A stretch of 64,000 nt of DNA from Kalaharituber pfeilii (Eukaryota; Ascomycota; Pezizomycetes; Pezizales; Pezizaceae): contig WHUZ01000001.1 of the NCBI GenBank assembly GCA_015179045.1, forward strand, positions 2,232,001 to 2,296,000, in the 5' to 3' direction. The translations under genes and the position numbers were made by a program. Every line of letters starts with the position of its first letter. The stretch's first letter is position 1. This document shows, piece by piece, positions 22,113 through 33,843 of the stretch. The notes under the pieces were generated by a model that did no database searches, was not told the origin of the DNA, and was given only the letters and a program-made list of their open reading frames with translations.

Positions 22113-23897
22113 TTGCAGTTGCCTCGGTTCATGTTCAGACAACCTCATGTTTTCCGCTTCGGAAAACTCCCGCGCAATGATTTTGTCACTCTTCTCACCA
22201 CCAGCAGTGCAGTGTGTAAGCTTCCAGCTCATACTAACAGCATAGGAAGATCAATAACACCCCCAAAACCTATCCGCTTCTTTAGCAGCACTAGCCTCAC
22301 CCTCAAAGGCGGAAAGCGCACAGTCCAGAACCCACCAAGAAAGAAGCGAGAGCCCAAACCAGTCCCCCCACCAATAAACTTCGTACGCAGCACCCGGAAT
22401 CCGCAATCAAAAACCCGAATCAGGGTTCAGAACTCGCCCAGAAACACAAACTCCCTGGTGGATAGGAGCTCCGGTTCTCCCAATTGGAGCAAAAATAAGA
22501 CTGCGTATACTCCCCCGCACTTCCACTCGTCGCCGTCTGCTATTCCCCGCCGCGTCTACCTTGAGCGCCCTCTGAACATGGATCCTGGTGACCTGCAAAG
22601 GTTTCTCCTTGCTTTCGAATCCATATACGGCGACACGACTCCCCCACCTCGCACCACAGGTGCCACAATTGACCACCCGCGCTCCCCCCCTCCCGCATGG
22701 GACCCACCGGACCTATCTCCGGGCTCCCCGCGGTATCTCTGGACTGACGCCTTCGCGCTCATCGACCTTCTCACTCTATCCACCAAGGCCCCGTACGAGA
22801 GCGCAAGGCGCCACTATCTCCACCTCGCGTCATCCCTTGCTGACACTGTCCACCGGGTGCTGGGCCGCACCCGCTTCAGCAAGCAGCCGCTTGCACTCGC
22901 GACCCCGACGCGGCCCCTAGCGGGAGGCCTCCGCATCGGGAAACCGTCAAACTCGGGTCCGGACTGCGATGGCCAATATCACCATTACATTACGCTATGG
23001 ATATTCGCGTTATGCAGGCTCGCGCTAGCAACGGGGGAAAGGGGGCGTTTGGATGAGGCGGGACAGCTGATGAGGGTGCTGCATGACTGGTTTGTGTGGA
23101 ACAAAGATTGTAAGCCTGCGAGCAGGCCGAGGATTTATTGGAAGATGGATGTGAATTTATCGAAGCCGTTGATGACGAGCGAGGGGAATCTAGATCCGAT
23201 CGATGGCTTGGTCACGGCGTTGGTACTCCGGAACTCGATGAAGAAGATGGTTGGTGCCGAGGCGGGGGCAGGAATGAAGAAGAAAGACGAAGTGGAGCTG
23301 GAGCGGCTAGATGAGATTGTAAAAACGTACAAGCGCATGGTGGCGAGCAAGTACGTCGAGTGGGGGAGTGGGGATCCGTTGGACTTGGGAATGGCATTGT
23401 GGACAGGGTCGTGGATGGTGGGCTTGGGGCGCGAGGATAAGGAAGTCGGAGGATGGGGAAGGACGTTTCTGGAGCGAGCCCTGAGGTGTCTGGAGAGGAC
23501 ACCCATCGCGAGCACGAGAGCGGCGCCATCAACTTTGGGGCGCAGGCTAGCGTTTAGGGAGATGGGTTTCTGTTTGGGGATTAAGGCGTATTTGGCGATG
23601 GTTGGGCAGAATGAGAGTGAAGGGGCGCAGAGGTTGGAGGATGTGTGTAAGAGGATCCTGATGGAGTGGGAGGGACATGGGGCAGTGCCGGCTCCCGAAA
23701 GTGAGTCGGAGGCTGAGAGGGAGTTGAATAGGAATGAATTGAGGGCCATCACGGCGGTGATGTATGCGGCAGCGTTGGAGCCGGGAGGTAAGCGGGCCAC
23801 TTCCATCTGGTGCAAGCACTTTGGTTGGGATCGTGACATTGCGTGGCGGGACTTGATGCTAATTTTCTGGATGATTTGGGAAAACAGTGTTTCTTAA
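22113..23897 (+). CDS. conserved protein with bacterial-type six-hairpin-like region and mitochondrial-type N-terminus
   Basis: Single-exon frame of 594 residues. Residues 1-90 are basic and Ser/Thr-rich (MFRQPHVFRFGKLPRNDF; PIRFFSSTSLTLKGGKR), as in mitochondrial presequences. From about residue 150 the protein carries motifs I associate with a mainly bacterial uncharacterised family with an (alpha/alpha)-barrel, glycosidase-like fold: WTDAFALIDLLTLS, DTVHRVLGRTRF, GGLRIGKPS, DGQYHHYITLWIFALCRLAL, RPRIYWKMDVNLSKPLMTSE and GNLDPIDGLVTALVL. The C-terminal part (ALRCLERTP; FREMGFCLGIKAYLAMVG) is consistent with further helical hairpins. Substrate unknown. An upstream in-frame ATG at 22113 is used; M8 is an alternative. 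No introns, unlike most neighbours. Family assignment is from memory of motif pattern and should be verified by a profile search. Confidence 0.72.
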   Translation: MQLPRFMFRQPHVFRFGKLPRNDFVTLLTTSSAVCKLPAHTNSIGRSITPPKPIRFFSSTSLTLKGGKRTVQNPPRKKREPKPVPPPINFVRSTRNPQSKTRIRVQNSPRNTNSLVDRSSGSPNWSKNKTAYTPPHFHSSPSAIPRRVYLERPLNMDPGDLQRFLLAFESIYGDTTPPPRTTGATIDHPRSPPPAWDPPDLSPGSPRYLWTDAFALIDLLTLSTKAPYESARRHYLHLASSLADTVHRVLGRTRFSKQPLALATPTRPLAGGLRIGKPSNSGPDCDGQYHHYITLWIFALCRLALATGERGRLDEAGQLMRVLHDWFVWNKDCKPASRPRIYWKMDVNLSKPLMTSEGNLDPIDGLVTALVLRNSMKKMVGAEAGAGMKKKDEVELERLDEIVKTYKRMVASKYVEWGSGDPLDLGMALWTGSWMVGLGREDKEVGGWGRTFLERALRCLERTPIASTRAAPSTLGRRLAFREMGFCLGIKAYLAMVGQNESEGAQRLEDVCKRILMEWEGHGAVPAPESESEAERELNRNELRAITAVMYAAALEPGGKRATSIWCKHFGWDRDIAWRDLMLIFWMIWENSVS

Positions 23898-25000
23898 GGG
23901 TTCGCTAAAGGTGGATAGCGAAGTGCTCCAGCCATCCACCCCGCGTTCTTCCTCACCCTCGGCTTCGGGATCGCCTAAGCTTTCTGGTTTTCGTCAGTCG
24001 GAAATTGGATAGTTAAGGTCAGCGTCGAGATGTCTCGGGCATAATCGCTTGGAAAAGTCATTCTTGAATCCGATGCTGTAATTGCCCCATGGTGTAAAAT
24101 TTATGGTGCGAGATTGTCCATATCTGGAGATCTTTCACAGTCAAATTGGTATAATATTCTAAGTTCAAAAATGCCTAATTTACACTATAGTTATGGAGTT
24201 ATTTATGGATGAAGAGTGAGGCGACGGACGTCGTGAATAGTAACAATTTCTATGCCTATGTATAGGGCACGGCCTGGATTGGAGGTATCAGAAAATGACG
24301 GCCCGTAGTTCTCCCGTGACCTCCGCTTCTGCGCCGACGCTTGTAAGCCACGAAAGGACACTGGTAGTAGCTATGTATAGCACGAGGGCCGGCGTGCTTG
24401 TCGGGCTAATGTAGCAGGTCCTCGTCTCTGCTAAGTAGCAGCGTCTCATATATACGATATCGGGGCCATGCGATAAGACGCGCCTCGACGTGGGTGCACC
24501 TGCGATGCCTATTACAAGGCGGGGCATTGCAGTGCGAGGTGGGGCGTGCATATTGCACTCTGTACTAGTACTGAGTAGTTGACGAAAGATGTGCATGTGA
24601 AGTTGAGTCGAACTTATGATAGAACTCTGAAGACGAATCATCGATCAGGGCCACAGCGAGTAGCACGAGGCATACACATATCGCATTCGTAGACATTGCA
24701 CTCTACAAGTATTTGACCACCGCCCCTTCCCCACTACATATGTATATCCGTATATCGTACTGCAAAGAGGAGTCGGCCTATGCTCGATAAATTGATCGCG
24801 GGCTCATACAACTATGAAAGAAGCTCACCCGCTCTCCCAGGCCCATGGTGTCCTTGGAGCGGGCCGAGCTAACTCTACCGACCTGATTCATGCTAGTAGA
24901 TCTTCATGTATACCCCTCCACACATACTCGTACCATCCTCCCTCACACCCACTCCATAAGTATATCTGCCCGCACACCCCCCCTGACTGTTCATCCTCTC
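23898..25000. other. 1.1-kb spacer
   Basis: 3' flank of the 594-residue gene and promoter of ampp. No convincing gene; the 117-codon minus-strand frame at 24288-24641 has no recognisable content. Confidence 0.45.
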
Positions 25001-27688
25001 ATGAACAATCTTACTAGGCTTCTGGCAGCCACAAATCCTCTTACAGCGCCGCTTTTCCGTCCACGCCTACAACCTACCGCCTTTTTATATCGACGATTCT
25101 TCTCGCGGTCACAGCCCTCTACAGCCGATCTCATGGAGAGTGTAGACACCTCGCAACGTTTGAAAAAGCTGCGTGAGTTGATGCAGAACACGACTCCAAA
25201 AGTAGATGTCTACAGTACAGCACCCCAATCCCCCATCACTTGATCACCACTGGCTGCAAGCTGTACAAGGTTCCATGATTGCGTATAACTGACCTTTCAA
25301 ATCTGCGGAGAATAGTTGTACCTTCTGAGGATGCTCATGCTTCCGAATACATTGCACCCTGTGATGCTAGGCGAGAGTTCATTTCTGGCTTCACTGGCTC
25401 TGCAGGCTGTGGCGTGATTACCTCAGATAAGGCCGCATTGTCCACGGATGGAAGATATTTCAGTCAAGCGGAAAAGCAGCTTGACTGCAATTGGACACTT
25501 TTAAAACAAGGGCTCCCTGATGTACCTACTTGGCAAGACTGGTTGGTTAAATTCTTACTGAGAACGAGATGTGTTCCACGATCCTAACAGTTCTAGGGCT
25601 TGTGAACAAGCCCAAGATGGGAAAAATGTTGCTGTGGACGCTACTTTGATCTCAGCTCGTAGGTCACTCAATTTGTTCTTACTCCAAGGGTATACATTGA
25701 TGAAACCCTGACTGTAGAGTATAGGTGATGCAAAGAATCTTGACGAGAAAATCAAGAAGAAGGGCGGAGCTGGACTAGTGGCTCTCACCAATAATCTTAT
25801 AGATGAGGTTTGGGGAGGCTCCAGGCCCGCAAGAACAGCCAAACCTGTCATTGTCCTTGAGGATAAATTTTCTGGGAAGCCATTTACAGAGAAACTCAAG
25901 GAAATTCGTGAGGCCATGGCAAAAAAAGAATTCACCGGGCTTTGTTGTCAGCATGCTCGACGAGATAATGTGGCTGTATAATATTCGGGGGAGCGAGTAA
26001 GTTATATATACCCGTTTAAGCCCTTATGCTTGGTACATAGAACGAACTGATCAGGTTCAACCACGCAGTATTCCATACAATCCAGTTTCATTTTCCTATG
26101 CGGTTGTGACTCCTGATAAGGCTTCATTATACATCGACTCTTCCAAGCTCACAGATGAAGTGAAGAAACATCTGGGGAGCGAAATTGAAATACGCCCATA
26201 TGACGCAATATTTGAAGAAGTTAGAGTACTGAGCTCTCCGGTAGAGGCCACGGAAGAGGCAAAAGAATTAAATAAGTGGATGGTGTCGAGTAAGGCATCT
26301 TGGGCGCTTGTTAACGCCCTTGGGGGTTACGATCGAGTTGAGATTACCAGAAGCCCTATTGAAGACGCCAAAGCTATCAAAAATGAGACTGAATTGAATG
26401 GGATGAGAGCATGCCACATTCGCGATGGAGCTGCTTTAATTGAGTATTTCGCTTGGCTAGAGGATCAATTGGCCAAGGGAATCGTTTTGGATGAAGTAGA
26501 TGCAGCAGATCAGTTGGAGGAGTTCAGGAAGTAAGTTAGGAAACTCTACCACATTTGCACAGTCACAGCTCTGACCAATTCAGAACGAAGGAGCATTTCA
26601 GAGGACTATCCTTTGCAACAATATCATCTACAGGGCCCAATGCCGCCGTCATCCATTATCACCCACTAAAGCCAGGTTGCGCAATTGTTGATCCCAAGGC
26701 TATTTACCTCTGTGTAAGCACTTAGTTTGTGTATTCGCAAATACTATTGAACTGACGCCCAATTCAGGACTCTGGAGCACAATACCTAGATGGAACGACA
26801 GATACGACGAGAACTCTTCATTTTGGTGTGCCTACAGAAATGGAGAAGAAGGCATATACTCTTGTCCTCAAAGGGCATATTGCCCTCTCGAGTGCAGTCT
26901 TCCCCAAGCCGACAAGCGGAATGGCACTCGATGCCTTGGCTAGACAGTTCTTGTGGGCCGAAGGACTGGATTATAGACATGGAACTGGTACGCCCTTGTT
27001 CATATAGAACTTCTCTATTGGGCTATGAAGTACTAATGAGAGGCACAGGACACGGCGTGGGATCATTTCTGGTGTGTTTGCATGTCCATACTTATTTGTT
27101 CGTCTTTTAATACGCACTTCCGTAGAACGTTCACGAAGGCCCGATTGGAATTGGCACCAGGCCACAATATGCGGAGGTTCCGCTCGCTGCAGGCCACGTG
27201 ATATCTAACGGTGAGATGCGAATGGCGATTTATGTCGAAGCAAAAGCTAATATGTCATTTCAGAGCCTGGATATTATGAGGACGGCGACTTTGGTATCAG
27301 AATTGAGAGTGAGATTCCCCTTTAACAGCGTTTGTAGATCCCATGGTGCTAAAATAACTTCAAACTAGACCTTGTTGCCGTAAAGGAAGTTGAAACGAAA
27401 CATCGCTTTGGTGATCGACCGTATGTTTCCAATCTTTTTTTTCCCTTTTCTCTTTTTCTCTATTATAATCCATACTAACCCTAAATCCTAATCTGCAGAT
27501 ACTTTGGCTTCGAACACCTCACCATGGTTCCCATGTGCCGCAACCTCATCGACGTTTCTCTTCTATCCCCGGAGGAGAAGAAGTGGCTTAATTCGTACCA
27601 TGCGGAGGTGTACGAGAAGACGAAGGGCTTCTTTGGAGAAGACAGTCTGGCATTGAAGTGGCTGGAGCGGGAGACTGCTGAGATCTGA
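25001..27688 (+). CDS. ampp: Xaa-Pro aminopeptidase P (M24B metallopeptidase)
   Basis: Cytosolic or mitochondrial enzyme that removes the N-terminal residue before proline; di-manganese pita-bread fold. About ten short introns. From ATG 25001 the protein starts with a basic, presequence-like segment ([13 protein letters not shown]), then [10 protein letters not shown]; the creatinase N-domain ([40 protein letters not shown]) and second domain follow. The catalytic domain has all metal ligands: Asp ([12 protein letters not shown]), Asp ([11 protein letters not shown]), His ([10 protein letters not shown]), Glu ([11 protein letters not shown]) and Glu ([10 protein letters not shown]). Example junction: GACTG, donor GTTGGT, to acceptor CTAG, giving W-A-C-E. 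Ends [11 protein letters not shown] shorter cytosolic form could start at the Met of LMESVD. It is the first of two M24B peptidases in the window (see icp55). Confidence 0.95.
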
Positions 27689-29143
27689 GTGCACAACGTA
27701 CATCGTGCTTTAGTTTGTATGAGGAAGGGAGAAACTAGAATGATATGGCACGAGGAAGTGTAATAAATGTACTACCTCAATTGCTTGGCACCAGATAGAC
27801 TAGGCAACAGACTACAAAATTAACGTTGTGGTACTGTCAGCAAAGCACATACATAACGTTTACTCTCATGTTCTGATGTGACGTCATCGATGTTGCACAA
27901 ATAGTGCCTGATATCTATTGTGTACTCTACTGAGCGGCACCATTAGAGAACATCTCCGGAAGTTTTCCCCGTATTGTATTAGCAATCATAGCGGGAAACT
28001 CTGCAAATGAGAGGTTTAGCACCCACTCCCCGTTAATATTCCCGTTCATATCCCCGTACCAACAATCATACACATGCACCTACAGCATTGCGCAGCAGCA
28101 GTTGCAGTCTGTAGTACTCTCTTCCAAGTACTCCCTACACTCACAGTGGCCTATCTATAAGAAATTGGCAGAGAATATGATTCGGACTTCCTGAAGCAGG
28201 TTCAGCTTGCAGAGTCCCTTTCTTCTAGTCTTTCTGAGCTTGGTATATACCTATTTGAGAGCTGGTAGATGCTGAAGGGGGTTGCTCTTGGATGTCTTGG
28301 AAGCATGGCGATTATGTGAATTAAGGTCACGGGGAAAATGGTGTTGCTGGTGCCTGTGAAAGTGAATCAAGACGGAAATTTGTAGGGCAGTTTCTCACAA
28401 TAGGTATTAATTCTATGCAAAGTTTGAAGGCAATCCGACTTGATTAAATGGTTGCGGGCATTGCTCAAAGATGTGCAGGTTTCCCCGTAAATAAGGGTCC
28501 GAGTTTCGTGTAAATAAAGCCACTGTTGTCAAGGCAACGGTGAGGTGCAGCATTACGGGGAAAGTTACTTAAACCTCTGCTATCCTTTGATGTTAAGTGT
28601 ACACCTCTATCAGTTTTTCTCCTCTTGATGGCACCCCCCCGGGGCGCATCACCCTAGGCGCGTCACCCGTCACTTCCCTAGGTGCGCCCCCCCCTAGCAG
28701 TTGTATGGACCCCCGAGCGAAACGAGTGGGGTCTCTCAGGGAGCATGTGTGCAAGCGGCTGAAAAAGTATGTTCAAACTCACCAAAAAAGATCCTCGCGG
28801 TCGGAAGGGTACAATTTACTACTCCGTGACAGCACCAAAGCCTCTAATCCCGGTCGTGAGTGTCGCAAGCTCTGCCTCAGCTCCCTCCATTGCGAGCGTA
28901 GCGAGCGGGCATTCTCTCGTATCAGGGTACCATACAGATTACACACAGGACTCAGATGTATAAATGCTTGCATCTTCATCCAACTAAATAAAACTGTAAT
29001 GATTTTTTATACAGAAGGCTACATTAATTAAAAAAAAAAAAAGAGGAAAAAAAAGGTCATTACTTCAATGCATCATAACCACTTGAATAATTCCCACACC
29101 CACCATCACCTCTACTCCCAACCCCTACCCCCTCTAGCAACCT
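27689..29143. other. 1.45-kb spacer between convergent ampp and sec8
   Basis: No conventional gene recognised. From about 28620 to 28930 the sequence changes character: GC-rich palindromic and repeated segments in otherwise AT-rich DNA (see separate entry), followed by AT-rich sequence and an A-rich run at 29029-29055. Confidence 0.5.
28630..28735. repeat. GC-rich palindromic cluster
   Basis: Contains C7/G4 blocks, two copies of a CCTAGG-centred segment about 35 bases apart (CCCTAGGCGCG near 28653; CCCTAGGTGCG near 28677), and a hairpin with arms GACCCC (28708-28713) and GGGGTC (28728-28733) around CGAGCGAAACGAG. A related GCGAGCGTAGCGAGCGGGC occurs near 28893-28912. This style resembles the mobile GC clusters of fungal mitochondrial genomes or a small inverted-repeat element; the sequence alone does not decide. 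Confidence 0.55.
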
Positions 29144-32100
29144 CTACCCCTCCTTCACTATCATAATCTCCGACAGCGCCAATAGCATGTCATTCATCGA
29201 CTTGCGTGTCTGCATCACCGACTCCTTCCTACCCGTTAACGGCTCAGAGTAGTACAGACTAATAATCGTCTTGAGCTCGTCGTACGAGAAGCCCGAGGTG
29301 CCGGAGCGGGCTTTGTCGAGTATGTCCTATTGTTTGTTAACCCATAGTTGGCACAAACACACGCCAGCATCGCACAATAACCAAAACCGCAATATGCCAC
29401 CAACACCGGGGAAAGGAAACGAAGATGTGGGGGGCGGGGGTATAAAGGGGGAAGGAGAAGATATAAGACGTAATATGAGTTACTAACCTTCGCTCCGGCC
29501 AAAAACAGCCCATAATATCTCCGTGCCCTTTCCAGTCTGACGCCCTTTTCAATGTTCTTCAAATTCTGCTGCAGCACGAGGATGTTGAGCCTCATCTTCT
29601 CGCAGCCGCCCTTGCTCAAAATCTTGATCTTGCCCGCTTGAGAGACTAGAATATGATCCATAAAGCTGCCCAGGCCCCGCGAAATATACTCTTTCTCTCG
29701 CTCGCGCAACAGCCCCGAGATGTCCTCGTCAAAGGCCACCAGATCCGCGTTGAGGTTGAGTAGGTTCGGGTCTGGGTCGTGGTGCGGGAGTGGGGTGGTG
29801 GCGGCAGCGTTGGGGTTATCGGTGGAGGTGTTGGCGTTGGGGCTGATGGAAGGGACGTTGAAGGAGTTACTGGACAAGCAGAGGTGCAGGTGATGGATGA
29901 CGCGGCATCGTGTCTCCGCACGGAGTGTGAACAGGACGGTAGAGGCGAGCTCCTGATACGAGTTGACGACGCCGTCGAACAGCACCACAGTGTCCTTGGA
30001 CATTGGGAGCATAGGCGGCGTTTCCTCCGCCAATGGCTGCTTCGGTTGTTTTCCGAGTGTCCAGCGGCGGCGGCGACGGCCAGAACCGGGACCACTGCTG
30101 CCCCTGCCACTGCTGCTGTTGGTAGTCTCGCGTGCAAAGGCATCCGAGTCTTCCACTTGGCGGAGCTGCGTGGTTTTGCTGGCAAGCCATTTGAGCGAGG
30201 TGTATAGGATACATAGTGCCGAGATGGTTTTGCAGTCTTTGACGAGGTCGGCGGAGGGGATGGGGGTATCGCCTTGAGTCTTGAGCTCGAGGGCATTTTC
30301 CTACAGCAATATTACATTTAGTTCTTTAGCTTTAATTTGCCGGGGAACAAAGTCATCAGGAAAGAGCGGCCGACACACCCTTTCAAGTAGCTCTCCTGAC
30401 CCAATATCATCCGCCGTCCATATCGCTCCCATCACCTCCTTAATCTCCTTATTGTGCGCCCACCTCGCGCTCACCTTCATCTCACCCAACGCCTCATCCG
30501 CCGACGACGCACGGTTTCTCGAGACCAGTTCTAATTACCCACACCTAAATCAGTAAAGTGTTACTCTAATACCCATCTCATTCTGCCCCTGCAATGTTCA
30601 CTGTTCAGTCCTCTCCAAAATTCGATTGCATCGACATACCCTTATACCAATCACAGCACTTGCCGTAATACGACGTCAACAAATCAATAATCAACTCTCC
30701 AAACGCTTGATCCGGCGGGATCGTCTCCAACATCTTACAAAACGCCGTAATCAAATTGAAAAAAGACGCAGTGCCCTTCATGATGGGTTTGTTCGCAATC
30801 GCCATCCAATTCGCGTCTTGCTGGAAGGCGTCAATGTCACCTGCGACCTGGCTGAAGAGGTCGTGCATGGTGTCGTCCAGGGACGGCAGGAAAACGTTCA
30901 CAGAGAAGTCGTCGAGGAAGGATGTGAGGGTGCTGAGTGCTATTCCAGACCTGTACCACCGGTGATGTTAGACATGTGGCAATAAATGTATCAAGAGACG
31001 GAAGGAGGTTATTTACCCAGCAGGCACTATCTCCTTGATACGCTGAAGGAACGCCAGGGACGGTGGCAGCAGCAAGCCCATATTAAATACACTAGGCTCT
31101 ATCAATAGCTTATGACCTGTAGCCGCACCGTCTGCAGAGGACTGGGCTTCACTAGACGTCGCAGCCGGCCTAAGTGACTCTGAGACCAGCCCGGGAACTG
31201 AGGCCTTCAAAATGGCCTCCAAGTCATCCTGATCCTTCTTCATCTTGGGTGAATTGTAGTCTGCACTATTCAGTTTAAACACACTCTACGCACAATCAGT
31301 ATCGCTATAAAATCACAATTGGGATTACTGGAGTATATATCACCTTCTTCTTATCTCTCGCCGCCTTCCCAGCAACGATATTATTGATATTCTGGGTATT
31401 TTTGGGCGCGTGCGAGGCACCCCCATTATCATTCGCAGTGAGGTAGTCATGCAGCAGAGAGCGCATCTACCTTAAATCAGCTACACACACCCTCAAATCA
31501 TTAGGGCAATCTCTCAAGACCTACTTCACTCTGTAGCAACTGCCACACCTCCACAAATCCATTCGTCAGTGTCGTATCCGTCCAATTCTCTCTCTTACTT
31601 ATCCCTTTCACGACATCATACACTATTCTATGCCCTTCCATCACCGCCTCAAACTTCGAATACAGTGTCCATAATAAATCGTACAGAACCGTTACCCTCA
31701 CGTCATTTTCACCCAGACCTAAGTCTAGCGTTTTGCCCATTTTTCTCTTTCGTGAAAAGCCGAGTAAGGAGCTGGGATGTCGTTGGTCGACTTCTTGGTT
31801 GGTTTTGTCAACAAGCTTAAAGAGCTCAACGGGAAGGCGCTGGTTAATGGTGCTGATGGCATTGGAGAGGTACCCTAGGTTATTGAGTGATTCTAAAAGT
31901 AGGCGAATGTAACTTAAACTGTCCGCCTCGGGATTTTTGTTGCCCCCATCTTCCGCCATCTAGGAGAATTAGCAAAAATCTTTATCGTTATAAGGATGGT
32001 ACTCACAGGCCTGAGCAAATCAACAGACGCGAGAAATTTATGTAACGGCCTTTGGGCAGGTACCGTCACTTTCAAGAAATCAGCACATACTCAGAACGTT

Positions 32101-33493
32101 CAGATCCTGGAACAAAACTCAACCTGCTGTAGACTTGTCCCCGTCCTCCGTTCCATTTATGAGGGCCTCACCAGTGTGCTCTGACGCTGTTAGCATTCTA
32201 TTCTCTTACTCATAACGTGGGCAGACCAAAACAAATACCGTTGTCATTTGGATTATATGGTTTCCATCTGTCGACGCAATAGAGGGATTTGAGGTACAGA
32301 TGGTTGTGGAGCTCCTCTATGAGGATATCGGACAAGGACTAAGCAAGTAGTTAGCTAACTATCAAGAAGCCTCTCCAAAATCATGGAATGGAGAAAATAC
32401 CCACCACTTCTTGATTCGACAAATATACCCTCAGATCACCCAGAGCCCCAATTTCCATCATCTCCGGCTGCTTTATCGTCTTCAAACTATCTGATAGCAG
32501 CTGAACTGCAGTAAGGAACCTCTTCTCCGATATCCTTGCCTCCAGTTTCTCCGGCACCAATTGAAGCTGCTCCCTTCGCCACGATTAGGGCTATGCTCAA
32601 CTCGAAACATGAGGATACTTGGAAGGAGGAAAGGAGAAAGGGAGAAAGGAGAAGTAGAGCATTACATTGCCGTCAGCGCCCTCAACATGTCATCATATCT
32701 CTGCGACGATAACACGAGATTCTTAACTTCGGGCTTGTTCGCAGAGAGATCCGACTTCGCCTGTAGCAGCTGCTCCCGCAAACCCCGGACCTTCTCTTGT
32801 GATGCTGTAATGCTCCGCATGATACTGTGGTAGGTGCCAATGGAGCTGTTAAAGCCCTGATGGTAATCTGCCCCATTCAATTACCTTCAGAAATGCTCCT
32901 CGAACCCGTTCAAGTACGGCCTCTTACCGTTGACTATAGACTGTAATGCCTGCTGCAGCTCCTTGTGCGTATACTTGAACGACTCGTACATGTGTGCCCG
33001 CCCCAACGAACTCGTATCCATTAATTCGAGTGCAACCTTTACAGGCACGCAGTTGTCCCCCATCATGAAATCCCAGTTTTTCTCAATGAGCTGTAAGATA
33101 TCTATGCAACGCCAGTTAAACTCAGCAACTCCTCCTTTGCTCACTGCTCGCCAACCTCACTACCAGTCCTACACAGCTTCCCTTAGTAGGGGGGAACCAG
33201 CGCGTACCATCGAGTCTCCTTGTAGCATCTTTGTTTCCCCGCCCTGTCCGCGCACCATTGGACGGCCGGCTTCTGGACCGGCTATCTGTGTTTCTGCTTC
33301 GTTCGTCCGCATAATGATCTCTTGGGCTCCTGCTGGGCTGAGGCTGCCCATTGCTGTCGTAGTATTGGCCTCCTGCACCTCTTTCCCTGTTGCCCGCCCG
33401 CTGCTCTTCCCGCCGCCAGTCCCGCTCGCCGTAACCGTTTGGTGCCGGAGGCCCTGCGCCTGCACGGGGCGGTCGGAGGCTCCTACCGTCCAT
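29144..33493 (-). CDS. sec8: exocyst complex component Sec8
   Basis: Exocyst subunit that tethers secretory vesicles to the plasma membrane at hyphal tips and septa. More than ten exons on the minus strand. The N-terminus is a disordered Arg/Ser/Gly-rich region (DGRSLRPPRAGAGPPAPNGY; SRSRSRPSNGARTGRG). The Sec8 N-domain follows: IEKNWDFMMGDNCVPVKVAL, DTSSLGRAHMYESFKYTHKE, HHQGFNSSIGTYHSI-like segment, and KPEVKNLVLSSQRYDDMLRA. The C-terminal half is typical (VVLFDGVVNSYQELASTVLF; ETRCRVIHHLHLCL; NLLNLNADLVAFDEDISGLL; GCEKMRLNILVLQQNLKNIE; SYDELKTIISLYYSEPL), ending MIVKEG before TAG at 29146-29144. Introns were placed only where frame changes require them. Start taken at ATG 33493 (or 33505). 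Divergent from pth1 across a G-rich spacer. Confidence 0.93.
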
Positions 33494-33843
33494 TTCGTGC
33501 TGCACGGCACCAGTAAGCCTCGTTCTGCCCTTGCTGTCTGTCTCTCCGAATTACTGTCGGTTTGACTGGCCAGGCTAGGGTGCAAGTCCGTGAGAAATAC
33601 GCTGCGGTGGAAGCCTTCGTGATCTAGGCTTGTTTTTGCTGCGTGGATGCGTGCGTGGTGCTGCTGATGGGGGGGTGGGGGGTGCTTTCGGGGGTGGGGG
33701 ATGGTTGTGCTTTTGTGGGGGGGGCGTGGGGGGTGGGGACGGTGATCCAAGCCGCAGGGCCATTGGATTCGCTGCAGCGAAGACAGTGACGCTCAAGGGT
33801 CCCACACCACAGCAGCAGCTTTCTTGCAGACCCCACCACAGCC
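33494..33843. promoter_or_regulatory. divergent sec8/pth1 promoter with G-run cluster
   Basis: 350 bases between start codons. At 33669-33739 the plus strand carries many runs of 4-8 G (G7-T-G6, then G5-T-G5, G8 and others), meeting the pattern for intramolecular G-quadruplexes. The open frames here are translations of this tract and are not believed to be genes. Confidence 0.6.

Noticed and set aside
23135..23839. 234-residue minus-strand frame
   Set aside because: Antisense of the 594-residue gene, which has coherent conserved motifs.
24288..24641. 117-codon minus-strand frame in the ampp upstream spacer
   Set aside because: No recognisable content or codon bias.
28597..29031. 144-codon frame through the GC palindromes
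   Set aside because: Runs straight through the palindromic cluster, no signature; better explained by inserted non-coding DNA.
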